From positions 1-39,579 of the forward strand of contig CAZFAA010000011.1 of the NCBI GenBank assembly GCA_964516605.1: a stretch of 39,579 nucleotides of DNA, given 5' to 3'. Below the pieces are notes generated by a model that was given only the letters and a program-made list of their open reading frames with translations, searched no databases and was not told the origin of the DNA. The stretch is from GCA-2732805 sp964516605. Its GTDB lineage: Bacteria; Pseudomonadota; Gammaproteobacteria; Coxiellales; Coxiellaceae. Shown one piece after another: positions 8,680-17,691 of this stretch. Numbering within the stretch: position 1 is the first letter of the stretch; each line of letters opens with the position of its first letter. The translations under genes were made by a program, and so were the position numbers.

Positions 8680-9654
8680 TTACTCAGCAAGAAATGTACG
8701 CTCAAGGTGCTTATCAAAAAATGTTTTTATGCGTTGTGCAAACCAATAGGATGGTTTCCAAGGCAATCCGCCTTTAATGAAACCCATATGCCCGCCATGC
8801 TGACTGATCTCCAAAGAAATACTCTTAGAGAGCTCATGGGCATGCGGAATACTGCCTGGTGGTACAAACGGATCATCCATGGCATGTAAAATTAACGCTG
8901 GATGTACCACGTTTTTTAATACATAGCGACTACTGGCATGATGATAATAGTCATCAACTGAATCGTATCCATAGATAGGGGTTGTAAACATCGAATCAAA
9001 ACGGCGTAAACTTGAAATCATTTTTAATGAATTATAATCGATAGGCAGTTGCATACCTAATTCAAGCTTGGCTTCTATTTTTCGTTTTAAGCTACGCAAT
9101 AAAACGTGCTGATAAAATGGTACTAAATAATCAGCTGATTTGGCTAATTCAAATGGCATCGAAACAGCAATCCCAGCATTGAGAGGAGCATCTTGATATT
9201 GCGCCAAATAACGCAATAAAATATTTCCACCCAACGAAAACCCCATTGCAAAAATCGGGCAATTGTGGAAGCGTTGCGAAATGTGATCAACCACCTCTTT
9301 AAAATCATCAGTGGACTCGGCATTGTAAAATTTAGACATACGATTTAAACGACCACTGCAGGAACGAAAATGCATAACCGCAATACGCCAATCATGCTGA
9401 ATAAACAAATTAATCATTTCTTGAATGTAATGTGAATAAGCCGACCCCTCAAGGCCGTGCAATAAAATCAATATGGGCGCACCAAGTGGTGCTGGACCTG
9501 CCCATGCCAGATCAATAAAATCACCATCCGACAGAACCAGCTCTTCCCATTTCAGATCAACTGTTGAACGTTGTTTGAAAACATTGGCGTAAATTGATTG
9601 TACGTGTTTGTTACGTAGCCACCAGGGTGGGTCAAACGTATGTTGCAATTCCAT
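8680..9654 (-). CDS. yheT: YheT-type alpha/beta hydrolase
   Basis: Member of the YheT/ABHD1-3 hydrolase family (COG0429); the physiological substrate in bacteria is not established. The 324-residue product matches E. coli YheT along its length. Shared segments include RNKHVQSIYANVF near the N-terminus, LSDGDFIDLAW, LHGLEGS, VMHFRSCSGRLNRM, the nucleophile elbow GFSLGGN (Ser ~140), the acid region HAMDDPF (Asp ~260-261) and the catalytic His in GGHMGF (~289). An ATG 16 codons upstream exists, but the ATG at 9654 has GGAAGG at good spacing and gives the family's usual N-terminus. The catalytic triad looks intact. It is probably a single-gene unit. Confidence 0.88.
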   Translation of the reverse strand: MELQHTFDPPWWLRNKHVQSIYANVFKQRSTVDLKWEELVLSDGDFIDLAWAGPAPLGAPILILLHGLEGSAYSHYIQEMINLFIQHDWRIAVMHFRSCSGRLNRMSKFYNAESTDDFKEVVDHISQRFHNCPIFAMGFSLGGNILLRYLAQYQDAPLNAGIAVSMPFELAKSADYLVPFYQHVLLRSLKRKIEAKLELGMQLPIDYNSLKMISSLRRFDSMFTTPIYGYDSVDDYYHHASSRYVLKNVVHPALILHAMDDPFVPPGSIPHAHELSKSISLEISQHGGHMGFIKGGLPWKPSYWFAQRIKTFFDKHLERTFLAE

Positions 9655-9758
9655 GGGATCACCTTCCGAAATAAATACATCCTTGTCCCTTAAGTGTAGC
9701 ATATAACATATAGAAATCTATACCCATTATACTTCAACGCGAACAGCATACCGAAGTC

Positions 9759-9794
9759 AAAAAGCGAGCCGGAGTCCGCTATACTGTGGTTCGC
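9759..9794 (-). terminator. Probable intrinsic terminator of the RND operon
   Basis: On the minus strand GCGAACC (9788-9794) pairs with GGCTCGC (9764-9770) with one internal mismatch, and the stem is followed directly by TTTTT. It lies about 60 bp beyond the stop of the RND permease and upstream of yheT. The loop is long (17 nt). Confidence 0.4.
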
Positions 9795-9852
9795 ATTTTC
9801 AATTCTGGTGCAGGAAAATCAAATTATTAAAATGGCTTGAACAGTCACTATT

Positions 9853-12800
9853 TTAGAAGCCTTTTATTTTTTTAAAGCGGCCAAAATAAGAATACGCAAT
9901 CGGCACGACGATTAAAGAGAAAAAAGTTCCAAAAAATAAGCCACCTACAATAGTCCAGCCAATCTGCTCACGCCCAATCGAGCCTGGACCCGACGCGAGA
10001 GCCAATGGCAATGAGCCAAAAATCATAGCGCAAGTGGTCATGAGAATAGGACGCAAACGAATCATCGCCCCTTCAATAATAGCCTCATACAAACCCATAC
10101 CTTGAAAACGTAGTTGATTGATAAACTGTGTGATCAAGATACCGTGCTTGCTGATCATCCCCACCAAAGTGACCATTCCAATCTGTGAATATAAATTAAA
10201 GGTACCGCCAGTCAACCACAAAGAAAATAAAGCACCCACCATACACAATGGAACTGCTAATAAAATAACTAATGGGTCAATGAAACTACCAAACTGGGCA
10301 GACAATACCAAATAAATAAAAATAAAAGCCAATACCATAATACCTGCCATACTGCCAGCCGAATCAATAAACTGCTGCGCCTTACCTGAATACGCTGTAC
10401 GGATATCTGGCTTAAGAACCTGTGGAATCTTTGAATTGATGTATTCAATCACCTGGCTTTCCGTATACCCAGGCGCGACCAGTGCTGTAATCGTTCCAGA
10501 ACGCATCCGATCAAAATGACGCAATGTGCCTTGTCCAATGGTTGGAGTCAATGTAACAAGACTCGATAAAGGAATCATATTTGAAAAACCGGATGACCCT
10601 TGTGATGAGGCTTTAACAGCCGCTGGATACAACGGTTTTGCCGGCACATAAATCACATCTACAGCATGCACATTGTGTAAATAACTGCGTTCCATTTGCA
10701 CCAATACTTGATAACTTTGATTCCCTGCTGTGATATCGGTCCAATGGTTACCACTCATTAATGCATGCACTGTGTCAGCAATATCTTGTAAATTTACGCC
10801 GACTATTGATGCTAAATCACGGTTAAAATCGATCGAATATTGCTGAGAATCAAAATTCAAATTTGTTTGCACATTTACCAAACCCGGATAAGCACGCAAT
10901 ATTCCGACCAATTTATTCATTGGATCTAGCAACACATCGTAATCTTGTGTGGTCATAAAATTCAGCTCAATGTCATTGCCTTGTTCACCAAAATCAACGA
11001 CATCAGGAATGGATGCGGTAGCTGTTACCCCAGGAATACGTGCAAACTGTTTATTTAGCAGGCCCATCACGGCCTGTGTTGTAATGTGACGCCCCTTACC
11101 CCAAGGTTTCATTTGCACACGCAATGTGGTTGAACCCACACCGACTTGAGTCGAGAAATTTTGAACTGCCGGCACGTCTTTTAAGACATTTTCAATAATT
11201 TTCGTGTATTTTTGGGTGTAGTCAATGCTCGCACCCGCTGGTGATACAACACTAATATTCAAAGTGCCATAATCTTCTTGTGGTAAAAATTCAGAATGCA
11301 TCATTTTATAAATAAAAAAACCAAGGATAGCAATAACCACCAAAGCAGCTATCACAAACAGTCTGCGCGTTAACATGGCGCTTAAGAAACGGCGGTAATG
11401 TAATGCCAATTTTGTGAAAAATCGATCCAAAAAGAGCACCATGTATGCTTGTTTATTGTCAGCATGTAAGATACGAGAACACATCATAGGTGATAGTGTT
11501 AATGCAACAAATCCTGAAATCACCACACTACCTGATAACGTTAAGGCAAATTCTTTAAATAATTCAGCTGTAAAACCCTGCACAAAGCCAATCGGTGCAT
11601 ACACAGCTACCAAGGTAATACTCATGGCGACAATGGCAAAACCAATTTCTTGACTACCCGTTAAGGCCGCATCCATTGGTGTCATGCCCGCTTCAATATG
11701 ACGGTGAATGTTTTCCAGCATCACAATAGCGTCATCCACAACCAGACCAATAGCCAACACCATACCCAGCAATGACATGATGTTGATGGTAAATCCTAGA
11801 TAATCAATAATTGCGAATACCGCGATCAAACTAACTGGAATCGTCACGATCGGTATGGTGGCTGCGCGCACAGAACCTAAAAATAAAAATACCACCACAA
11901 TCACTAAAATAATTGATTCTGCAATCGCCTTAAATGTTTCAAAAATGGATGTTTTAAGAAAGACAGATAAATCAAATTCTTGCTGAAGACTCATTCCGGG
12001 TGGCAATTTAGCTTTAATCGATTGAAGCGCATTACGCACCTCTTGAGCAACAGTAATAGGATTAGCTGCCTGTAACGGCTCTACCATCACCATAATGCCA
12101 TGACGCCCACTAATGCGCATGGGGTAATCGTAAAAACTGGATAACCCAATTTCCACATGCGCAATATCATGTAAGTGAATCGTACCATTTTGAGTCTCTT
12201 TGACAATAATATTGGAAAACTGGGTTGCATCTTTTAATTTGGTATCAGATATAACAGCATAATTGCGGGTTAATCCTTGAATGAATCCCGCTGGGAAATA
12301 AATGTTATTAGAGGTAATCGCTGTTTTAACATCACCGACCGACACACCCCTCGCAGCCATCTTAGCCGGATCCAACCACACACGCATGGCATAACCACTC
12401 GAACCTAACACATCCACCCCACCAACACCTGGCAGTTGGCGTAAGACAGGTTGCACATTCCTTAAGATATAATCACGAATATCAGCTGGTTTTTGCTGAT
12501 CATCAAAAAAACCTATGCCAATTATCGGATTGCCTGCCGTACCTACGGTCACGGTTGGTTTATCTGCATCAACTGGAATATATTGCTCAGCACCAGCGAC
12601 CTTATCGCGCACTTGTGCAGCCTGTGATTCAATATCACTACCTAGAGCAAATTGCACAGTAATTTGACTGTAAGAAGGCCAACTACTGGAGCTAATATAA
12701 CGAATACCATCAATACCCGCTAAATAATTTTCAATAACGGTTGTGACTTGGGCCTCCATTAAATCAGCCGAAGCACCTTCATAATGGGTAGTAATGATTA

Positions 12801-12933
12801 CAATTGGTAATTCGGCTTTAGGGAAAAATCGGATTTCAAGACGCTCAAAACCCATCATACCTAACACAACCAGCAACAAACTCAAGACGATTGCTAATAC
12901 CGGTTTGCGAATACACAACTGTGAGATATTCAT
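9853..12933 (-). CDS. RND-family efflux pump permease (AcrB/MexB-like, HAE-1)
   Basis: Proton-driven inner-membrane pump of a tripartite efflux system. The 1026-residue length and the two-fold layout are standard: a membrane helix, a large periplasmic porter loop, a helix bundle, then all repeated. The N-terminus MNISQLCIRKPVLAIVLSLL and the porter motif FFPKAELPIVIITTHYEGAS are diagnostic. The proton-relay residues are retained: the Asp pair in GLVVDDAIVMLENIH (TM4, near residue 405) and the Lys in GMISKHGILITQFI (TM10, near 935). It begins inside the end of the adaptor gene (4-bp ATGA overlap), so the two are translationally coupled. No outer-membrane channel gene follows; a TolC-type partner must lie elsewhere. 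The substrate cannot be deduced. Confidence 0.94.
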   Translation of the reverse strand: MNISQLCIRKPVLAIVLSLLLVVLGMMGFERLEIRFFPKAELPIVIITTHYEGASADLMEAQVTTVIENYLAGIDGIRYISSSSWPSYSQITVQFALGSDIESQAAQVRDKVAGAEQYIPVDADKPTVTVGTAGNPIIGIGFFDDQQKPADIRDYILRNVQPVLRQLPGVGGVDVLGSSGYAMRVWLDPAKMAARGVSVGDVKTAITSNNIYFPAGFIQGLTRNYAVISDTKLKDATQFSNIIVKETQNGTIHLHDIAHVEIGLSSFYDYPMRISGRHGIMVMVEPLQAANPITVAQEVRNALQSIKAKLPPGMSLQQEFDLSVFLKTSIFETFKAIAESIILVIVVVFLFLGSVRAATIPIVTIPVSLIAVFAIIDYLGFTINIMSLLGMVLAIGLVVDDAIVMLENIHRHIEAGMTPMDAALTGSQEIGFAIVAMSITLVAVYAPIGFVQGFTAELFKEFALTLSGSVVISGFVALTLSPMMCSRILHADNKQAYMVLFLDRFFTKLALHYRRFLSAMLTRRLFVIAALVVIAILGFFIYKMMHSEFLPQEDYGTLNISVVSPAGASIDYTQKYTKIIENVLKDVPAVQNFSTQVGVGSTTLRVQMKPWGKGRHITTQAVMGLLNKQFARIPGVTATASIPDVVDFGEQGNDIELNFMTTQDYDVLLDPMNKLVGILRAYPGLVNVQTNLNFDSQQYSIDFNRDLASIVGVNLQDIADTVHALMSGNHWTDITAGNQSYQVLVQMERSYLHNVHAVDVIYVPAKPLYPAAVKASSQGSSGFSNMIPLSSLVTLTPTIGQGTLRHFDRMRSGTITALVAPGYTESQVIEYINSKIPQVLKPDIRTAYSGKAQQFIDSAGSMAGIMVLAFIFIYLVLSAQFGSFIDPLVILLAVPLCMVGALFSLWLTGGTFNLYSQIGMVTLVGMISKHGILITQFINQLRFQGMGLYEAIIEGAMIRLRPILMTTCAMIFGSLPLALASGPGSIGREQIGWTIVGGLFFGTFFSLIVVPIAYSYFGRFKKIKGF

Positions 12934-13982
12934 TGTGCTACCACATCCACAAGACTGCCATCTTGTAATTTTTGTTGACCTGCAATCACAATGGTGTCAC
13001 CTACTTTTAATCCACTCAACACTTGTGTATAACCATTTTTATGCATACCGATTGTTACATACACTTTAGCAGCACGATTGGCTTGAACTTTAAAAACATA
13101 ATAACCTTTAATGTCTGCACTGATCGCTGCAGATGGTATTAACATAGCATTTTTGATTTCATTAATCCGATGCGCGATATGCACAAACATACCAGGTAAT
13201 AATAAATTTTTACTGTTGTTAATCTGTGCTTGAATCGCCACCATACGTGAGTCCTGGCTTACGGTGGGAGAAATAAAGGTGACCGTACCGTAAAATATTT
13301 GCTTTGGATAAGCGCTCGTCACCACGGCCACCAATTGCCCATTTTTCAATTCAGGCAAAGCCACTTCAGCAATATTGTAATCAACACGTAATTCAGCGCT
13401 ATTTACTAATGTCACCAGCGGATCGCCCGCAGTCACATAATCGCCTTCTTGAACAGCAAATGCACCCAGCGTACCAGAGAAAGGCGCCACCACTTGCTTC
13501 TCATTTAAATCAGCAAGTTTACTCTGTACCGTCGCTTGCTTGGTTGCCACATCGGCCTTTAATACAGCCAAATCCTGCTTTGAAATCGCCTCATCCACTA
13601 ACGATTTGGAACGCTCATATTTTTGTGCGGCCAATTGGTATGCTGTGACAGCAGATTGATAATCGGCCTGCGCTTGTTGATTATCCAGCTGTACGATAGG
13701 CATACCCTTTGCAACCTGCTGCCCATCTTTAAAATTAATACTCTGAATGCGCCCCGCCGTCTCAGCACTGATTGTCACTTTTTGAAGCGCACTTAACCCT
13801 CCCAATGCTTCAATCACATTGGGAATTGTGCCACGAGTCACATTCGCCACATTCACAGCAATCGCAGATTCCAAGGTTGACGAATCCCCTGTGCTTTTAG
13901 CAGCACAAGTCATACAACCCATAGTTAAATACAAAAAACTCAAACTAAAGAAAAATGAAATCTTTTGAAAAACAGTACGCAT
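12930..13982 (-). CDS. RND efflux periplasmic adaptor subunit
   Basis: Membrane-fusion protein linking the RND permease to an outer-membrane channel. The 350-residue protein has an N-terminal hydrophobic export signal, with YLTMGC at ~19-24 as a possible but imperfect lipobox. A lipoyl half-domain follows (VTISAETAGRIQSINFKDGQ and QVAKGMPIVQLDN), then a coiled-coil hairpin (~100-165, AKYERSKSLVDEA.. region). The second lipoyl half (VVAPFSGTLGAFAVQEGDYV), a beta-barrel and a membrane-proximal domain follow. The order adaptor-permease and the 4-bp overlap with the pump gene are typical. The promoter at 14019-14047 probably drives both genes. Confidence 0.92.
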   Translation of the reverse strand: MRTVFQKISFFFSLSFLYLTMGCMTCAAKSTGDSSTLESAIAVNVANVTRGTIPNVIEALGGLSALQKVTISAETAGRIQSINFKDGQQVAKGMPIVQLDNQQAQADYQSAVTAYQLAAQKYERSKSLVDEAISKQDLAVLKADVATKQATVQSKLADLNEKQVVAPFSGTLGAFAVQEGDYVTAGDPLVTLVNSAELRVDYNIAEVALPELKNGQLVAVVTSAYPKQIFYGTVTFISPTVSQDSRMVAIQAQINNSKNLLLPGMFVHIAHRINEIKNAMLIPSAAISADIKGYYVFKVQANRAAKVYVTIGMHKNGYTQVLSGLKVGDTIVIAGQQKLQDGSLVDVVAQ

Positions 13983-14018
13983 TAAAAACCGGCCTAAACA
14001 TGTTGGTAAACAGCGTCA

Positions 14019-14047
14019 AGTATACCACTGCTCATTAAAGATGCGAA
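14019..14047 (-). promoter_or_regulatory. Candidate sigma-70 promoter for the RND operon
   Basis: On the minus strand TTCGCA (14042-14047) and TATACT (14019-14024) are 17 bp apart, about 36 bp upstream of the adaptor start. The -35 overlaps a small inverted repeat GATGC-TATTC-GCATC (14040-14054), a possible binding site for a local regulator. No regulator gene is adjacent. Confidence 0.45.
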
Positions 14048-14075
14048 TAGCATCTGCAACAGTCAGTAACGTAAC

Positions 14076-15452
14076 TTAACCAGGTTCCCACTGCGGCACA
14101 TCTAAAGGCAGTCCCAATTCACGATTATGCAAACCCTCATGCACATTCTTTTCTAAGCACTCTAAGCTAATTTGACTCGTTTCAGGAATGTTGTAATAAA
14201 TCCAAACCCAGGCAATCACTGTAAATAAAAGGAAAATAAGAAACGACACGATGGCACCATACCCATCCAATAAACGTGGAAAAGCATAGACAATAATCAT
14301 ATTGGTCATCCAATAAGCCGCTATCGATAAACCCAGGCCGAATCCACGTAATGCTTGAGGGAAAATCTCGGCTGGTAATAAACTGGAAATAGGGCCAATA
14401 CTAAACCCTTGGGATCCGACAAAAAAAATGCAGCCGAACAGCAATACAATAATCATAAAATCATCGTGCGCCATATTGTGCTGTGCCCACAGCATCATCA
14501 CCAAACTGGTTACCATACCACTCATACCAAGTAGTAAGACCTTACGACGCGAGAAACTATCAATAATGCGCGTAGATAACAATGCTGCAAAGACTAAAAC
14601 AATTGGAATCATACTATTTGAAAATAAATCCACATAGGTGTTTTTTAAATTCATTTTTTGTAACATGGTAATTGCAACAACCACAACAGCATGAATTCCA
14701 ACAGCTTGTGCAAAAATATTCATTAATGATCCAAGCAGTAGAATACGCAAGCCTTGGTGACTGTTCAATGTGATAGGAGAATAAAGATGACGGTGTTCTA
14801 TAGTGCTCATAGCAGAAATCATTGCCATCGCCTGACGTGCACCAAATAATTTTATCGCCGCTTGGCTGGCTTGGCCTTGCTTACCTTGTAAAATAAGCCA
14901 GCGCGGACTCTCTGGTAAAAAAAATCCGAAAGCATAAAATAAGATTGCTGGAATAAAAGCCATAACAAACTCTGTGCGCCATGCTTCAAGCGATGTAACA
15001 ACACAACCGATGATGCATGAAAAGAATAATCCGATATTCACACATAAGAAATACAGCGCCACCCACTGCCCGCGTTTTACTGCAGGGGCTACTTCAACGA
15101 GATACAAAGGTAACATCACCGCACTCAACCCCATGCCAACACCCAATACAATGCGCCCAAAAACAAATTCCGCAATCGATTCAGCAATAGAACATTCTAA
15201 TGTCCCTATTACAACTAAAAAGGCACCTAACAGCATCACAGTGCGCCGACCGAAGCGGTCCGAGCATAATCCCGTCATGACTGCTGAGCACGCAATAGTA
15301 ATGGGTAAGAGCGCTGTGATAAGAGATACATCATTAAAGCTAAGATAGAATACAGAACGGATAGCGGGTATCACGATGGGGGAAATACCCAGCTCATATC
15401 CAAATACCATTCCACAGAGCAACATAGCCATCATCATGAATGAAACACGCAT
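14076..15452 (-). CDS. MFS transporter, sugar-porter type, substrate unknown
   Basis: Twelve-helix inner-membrane transporter of the sugar-porter branch (458 aa). The conserved loop GLCSDRFGRRTVMLLG follows TM2. PESPRWL sits after TM6, DSFSRRKVLLLG after TM8, PAEIFPQALRGFGLG in the TM10-11 region, and the C-terminal PETSQ replaces the usual PETKG. In helix 7 the canonical QQ..GIN..YY substrate motif reads AQAVGIHAVVVVA. Two of the residues that contact sugar in XylE-type porters are thus changed, and the substrate may not be a hexose or pentose. AAAGGAG lies ahead of the ATG. The gene stands alone between the RND operon and rimI. Confidence 0.85.
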   Translation of the reverse strand: MRVSFMMMAMLLCGMVFGYELGISPIVIPAIRSVFYLSFNDVSLITALLPITIACSAVMTGLCSDRFGRRTVMLLGAFLVVIGTLECSIAESIAEFVFGRIVLGVGMGLSAVMLPLYLVEVAPAVKRGQWVALYFLCVNIGLFFSCIIGCVVTSLEAWRTEFVMAFIPAILFYAFGFFLPESPRWLILQGKQGQASQAAIKLFGARQAMAMISAMSTIEHRHLYSPITLNSHQGLRILLLGSLMNIFAQAVGIHAVVVVAITMLQKMNLKNTYVDLFSNSMIPIVLVFAALLSTRIIDSFSRRKVLLLGMSGMVTSLVMMLWAQHNMAHDDFMIIVLLFGCIFFVGSQGFSIGPISSLLPAEIFPQALRGFGLGLSIAAYWMTNMIIVYAFPRLLDGYGAIVSFLIFLLFTVIAWVWIYYNIPETSQISLECLEKNVHEGLHNRELGLPLDVPQWEPG

Positions 15453-15546
15453 CGCTCAAGACTCCTTTCTCTAATCCAATAATTCCAATAGAAATTGCAA
15501 CATTCATCATCAAAATCGATAGCCGATCGAGTCACCGTATAAAGTA

Positions 15547-15990
15547 TTATACACGCATAAAAACCAATGCATCTTCCTTGCCACCTGCTGTTGGGTAATA
15601 ACCTTTACGAATACCCACCTGTGAAAAATGGTGCGATTTGTACAAACAAATCGCCGCCTCATTGGATGCACGCACTTCTAATAAAATATGCTCTACTTGT
15701 GTTGTTTTGACATAGTCAAACAAATGACTCAGTAATTTTTTTGCATAACCTTGATGCTGCTTCAGACGATCAATAGCAATATTCATCAGCTGGCATTCAC
15801 GATCATGAATTAACACAATCAAAAAACCAATGATACCCCCCGCATCATCTTCCAATACCCATCCCAAATAATTCATTTTCAAACAATCTTCAAAGACCGC
15901 ATGCGACCATGAATTAGATTGCGATTGATTCGCTATGCGCTCAACATCTTTGAGATCATGGCGATCCCATAATCTTATCTGTAATGACAT
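15547..15990 (-). CDS. rimI: Ribosomal protein bS18 alanine N-acetyltransferase
   Basis: GNAT acetyltransferase that acetylates the N-terminus of ribosomal protein S18. The protein is 147 aa, the usual length. It shows the GNAT core: a central strand with IIGFLIVLI, the acetyl-CoA loop QHQGYAKKLLSHL, the segment LLEVRASNEAAICLYKSHHF, and the RimI-specific tail RKGYYPTAGGKEDALVFMRV. The start at 15990 lies within the holD-like gene (35-bp overlap), indicating translational coupling. holD-rimI adjacency is found in E. coli and many relatives, so each identification supports the other. Confidence 0.92.
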   Translation of the reverse strand: MSLQIRLWDRHDLKDVERIANQSQSNSWSHAVFEDCLKMNYLGWVLEDDAGGIIGFLIVLIHDRECQLMNIAIDRLKQHQGYAKKLLSHLFDYVKTTQVEHILLEVRASNEAAICLYKSHHFSQVGIRKGYYPTAGGKEDALVFMRV

Positions 15991-16330
15991 CCCAAACTTC
16001 TGCTTTATGTTGTGGCTGCTCTATTAATGCTGCTAAAGAGTACGTGACTTGACTGTGTGTTGCCTTAATTTTTTTAGCGGCATCCTGACCGAATACAATC
16101 ATCCTATCTGATGGCTGCACATCCTGTGCTTTAATATGTTGTAATGCATTAATGATATTATTCCACAATTGCTCTTGAAGCGACGCTGTTGCTCCTGCTA
16201 TATAAGATACTAAGGTTAACAGACCCGCGCGTGCATGAACCGAGAAAAAAACAACTGATTGCTTACGCTCTGCAAACCGCAGAACACCCATACTGTAAAG
16301 ATAATAATCACGCTGACTCTGACTTAACAT
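15956..16330 (-). CDS. holD: Probable DNA polymerase III psi subunit (HolD-like)
   Basis: Psi links the chi subunit to the clamp loader. The 124-residue product is short and divergent, but several features agree with HolD. The N-terminal YYLYSMGVLRFAERK resembles the WQLQQLGITQW.LR region of E. coli psi that contacts gamma/tau. The protein has a compact Rossmann-like middle and a C-terminal PQHKAEVWDVI resembling PTARAALWQQI. The position immediately before rimI is the classical one. Both ends overlap neighbouring genes. Psi is poorly conserved, so the call rests on synteny plus these short matches. Confidence 0.65.
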   Translation of the reverse strand: MLSQSQRDYYLYSMGVLRFAERKQSVVFFSVHARAGLLTLVSYIAGATASLQEQLWNNIINALQHIKAQDVQPSDRMIVFGQDAAKKIKATHSQVTYSLAALIEQPQHKAEVWDVITDKIMGSP

Positions 16331-17048
16331 CCTGCGCTACTCGCTTCGTTGCAACTTGATAACAATCATCAATAAAATTGGCATACGATTCTATGGCCAT
16401 ATTCACATCGCCAATCATAGTCTGGATAGGGGATGTATGCAATTGGATATGATCCTCCAGCGCCTGCTCACATATCACAAACAGCTCATCTTGATTTTGA
16501 TGTTGGTAATGTATATGAGTAAAACAACGTAAAATGGATTTTCCAAAATACAGCTCACACATCTTAATTAACGTGAAACCATGTACAATCCTCAATCGTT
16601 CCAATTCGGTCATAATCAACAACCAATTTACACAATCACTACGTTTAATACATTCTTGAAAGAGAAAACGCAATTGCTTCATACCAGCACAAATCAATAA
16701 GCCATTGTGAGCCTGATTGGTTACGCCGTCCAAATGCAAAGCCACCCACTGCGTCACATTCACAGTATCTTGATCAAGCGACTTATGTCTGCGTAATAAT
16801 TTTTCGGAAATACCTACAAAAATTTGATTCAGATTTTGTTGCATGTGCGCCGTCATCTTTTGACGCAACTGCTCATTCCACTCACTCATCCAATGTGACA
16901 AGACAGCAGCCTGACGACAATACACCACCAAAAAACAAGCCAAGCCCCATTTATCAATGACCTCTGTCATCCGTTGGAAACGCTGCGCAACCTGAACACG
17001 TGTATTGGTTAATGCATCTCTGATATTCAGTAATGTTTGATCCATCAT
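16308..17048 (-). CDS. Unknown all-helical protein leading the holD-rimI operon
   Basis: No family recognised. The 246-residue product has no signal peptide or clear membrane helix and reads as a continuous series of amphipathic helices, so it is probably a soluble helical bundle. Six cysteines are scattered, including C117, C138 and C160-region residues in FLFQECIKRSDCVNWLL. AAAGGA lies 4 nt before the ATG at 17048, a second ATG follows at once, and either may be used. The 3' end overlaps holD by 23 bp. That tight coupling suggests a shared expression program with holD and rimI, not necessarily a shared function. Confidence 0.7.
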   Translation of the reverse strand: MMDQTLLNIRDALTNTRVQVAQRFQRMTEVIDKWGLACFLVVYCRQAAVLSHWMSEWNEQLRQKMTAHMQQNLNQIFVGISEKLLRRHKSLDQDTVNVTQWVALHLDGVTNQAHNGLLICAGMKQLRFLFQECIKRSDCVNWLLIMTELERLRIVHGFTLIKMCELYFGKSILRCFTHIHYQHQNQDELFVICEQALEDHIQLHTSPIQTMIGDVNMAIESYANFIDDCYQVATKRVAQDVKSESA

Positions 17049-17098
17049 AAAATCCTTTTACTGGTTGGTTTAGGCGCCGGCTACCTGAGTTTTCCGCC

Positions 17099-17127
17099 AT
17101 TATAATGCGCATGGGGAATTTCTGCGC
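17099..17127 (-). promoter_or_regulatory. Candidate promoter for the holD-rimI operon
   Basis: A consensus TATAAT occurs on the minus strand at 17099-17104, 50 bp before the first ATG. The 17-bp-spaced -35 position (17122-17127) is GCGCAG, a poor match. A perfect TTGACA lies further upstream at 17160-17165 without a convincing -10. Two alternative starts are possible. Confidence 0.3.
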
Positions 17128-17228
17128 TACAGCATAGATTCTGACGAGGCAGGCGCTATTGTCAAGCTTTTACTACACTACCCATCAATGAAAATACGAA
17201 ATAAGAGAGGGACGGCTCACGGTATATC

Positions 17229-17257
17229 CTGACAAATTATCACTCTTATGGTATGTT
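17229..17257 (+). promoter_or_regulatory. Candidate promoter for hinT-folE
   Basis: CTGACA (17229-17234) and TATGTT (17252-17257) are spaced 17 bp apart, about 35 bp before the hinT ATG. Pattern match by eye. Confidence 0.35.
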
Positions 17258-17292
17258 AACCGCCTCATAGCATATAAAAAGGTTAAGATAGC

Positions 17293-17637
17293 ATGACAGA
17301 CTGTATTTTTTGTAAAATCAGTACAAAACAGATCGATGCACACATTGTTTATGAGGACGAGAACTGCGTAGCCTTTGATGATGTGCACCCCAAAGCACCC
17401 ATACACATTCTTATTATTCCTAAAAAGCACATACCTACCCTAGATGCTATTCAAGATGATGAGACCCTATTGATTGGACACATGCTACAAACAGCAAAAA
17501 AAATTGCACAGAATCTCAATATCGCTGATGACGGGTACCGTATTGTCATAAATTGTAATGCGCAAGGTGGGCAAGAAGTTTACCACCTGCACATCCACTT
17601 ACTCAGTGGACGACACATGACCTGGCCACCTGGCTAA
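17293..17637 (+). CDS. hinT: HIT-family purine nucleotide phosphoramidase (HinT)
   Basis: Histidine-triad hydrolase acting on AMP-lysine and aminoacyl-adenylate type substrates. At 114 aa it has the normal HinT length. The sequence DCIFCKISTKQIDAHIVYED gives the N-terminal strand pair. PKAPIHILIIPKKHIPTL forms the core, and GGQEVYHLHIHLLSGR carries the triad His98-x-His100-x-His102. The nearest relatives by eye are bacterial HinT/YcfF proteins. The ribosome-binding site is weak. It is followed 54 bp later by folE on the same strand and they may be co-transcribed. Confidence 0.92.
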   Translation: MTDCIFCKISTKQIDAHIVYEDENCVAFDDVHPKAPIHILIIPKKHIPTLDAIQDDETLLIGHMLQTAKKIAQNLNIADDGYRIVINCNAQGGQEVYHLHIHLLSGRHMTWPPG

Positions 17638-17691
17638 ATAAAGCGTGAACCAATAAGCATAATAAAAAACCATATCGACTCGAGAACTATA

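Noticed and set aside
13304..13648. 114-codon open frame on the plus strand
   Set aside because: Antisense to the RND adaptor coiled-coil region; no start signals.
9853..13982. Complete tripartite efflux operon
   Set aside because: No outer-membrane factor gene is present within or next to the adaptor-permease pair, so only a two-gene unit is claimed.
14974..15348. 124-codon open frame on the plus strand
   Set aside because: Mirror frame of the MFS transporter gene, with low-complexity Thr/Asn/Pro composition.
15471..15520. Short TCGAT/ATCGA inverted repeat behind rimI as terminator
   Set aside because: Only a 5-bp stem with four T residues, too weak to call.
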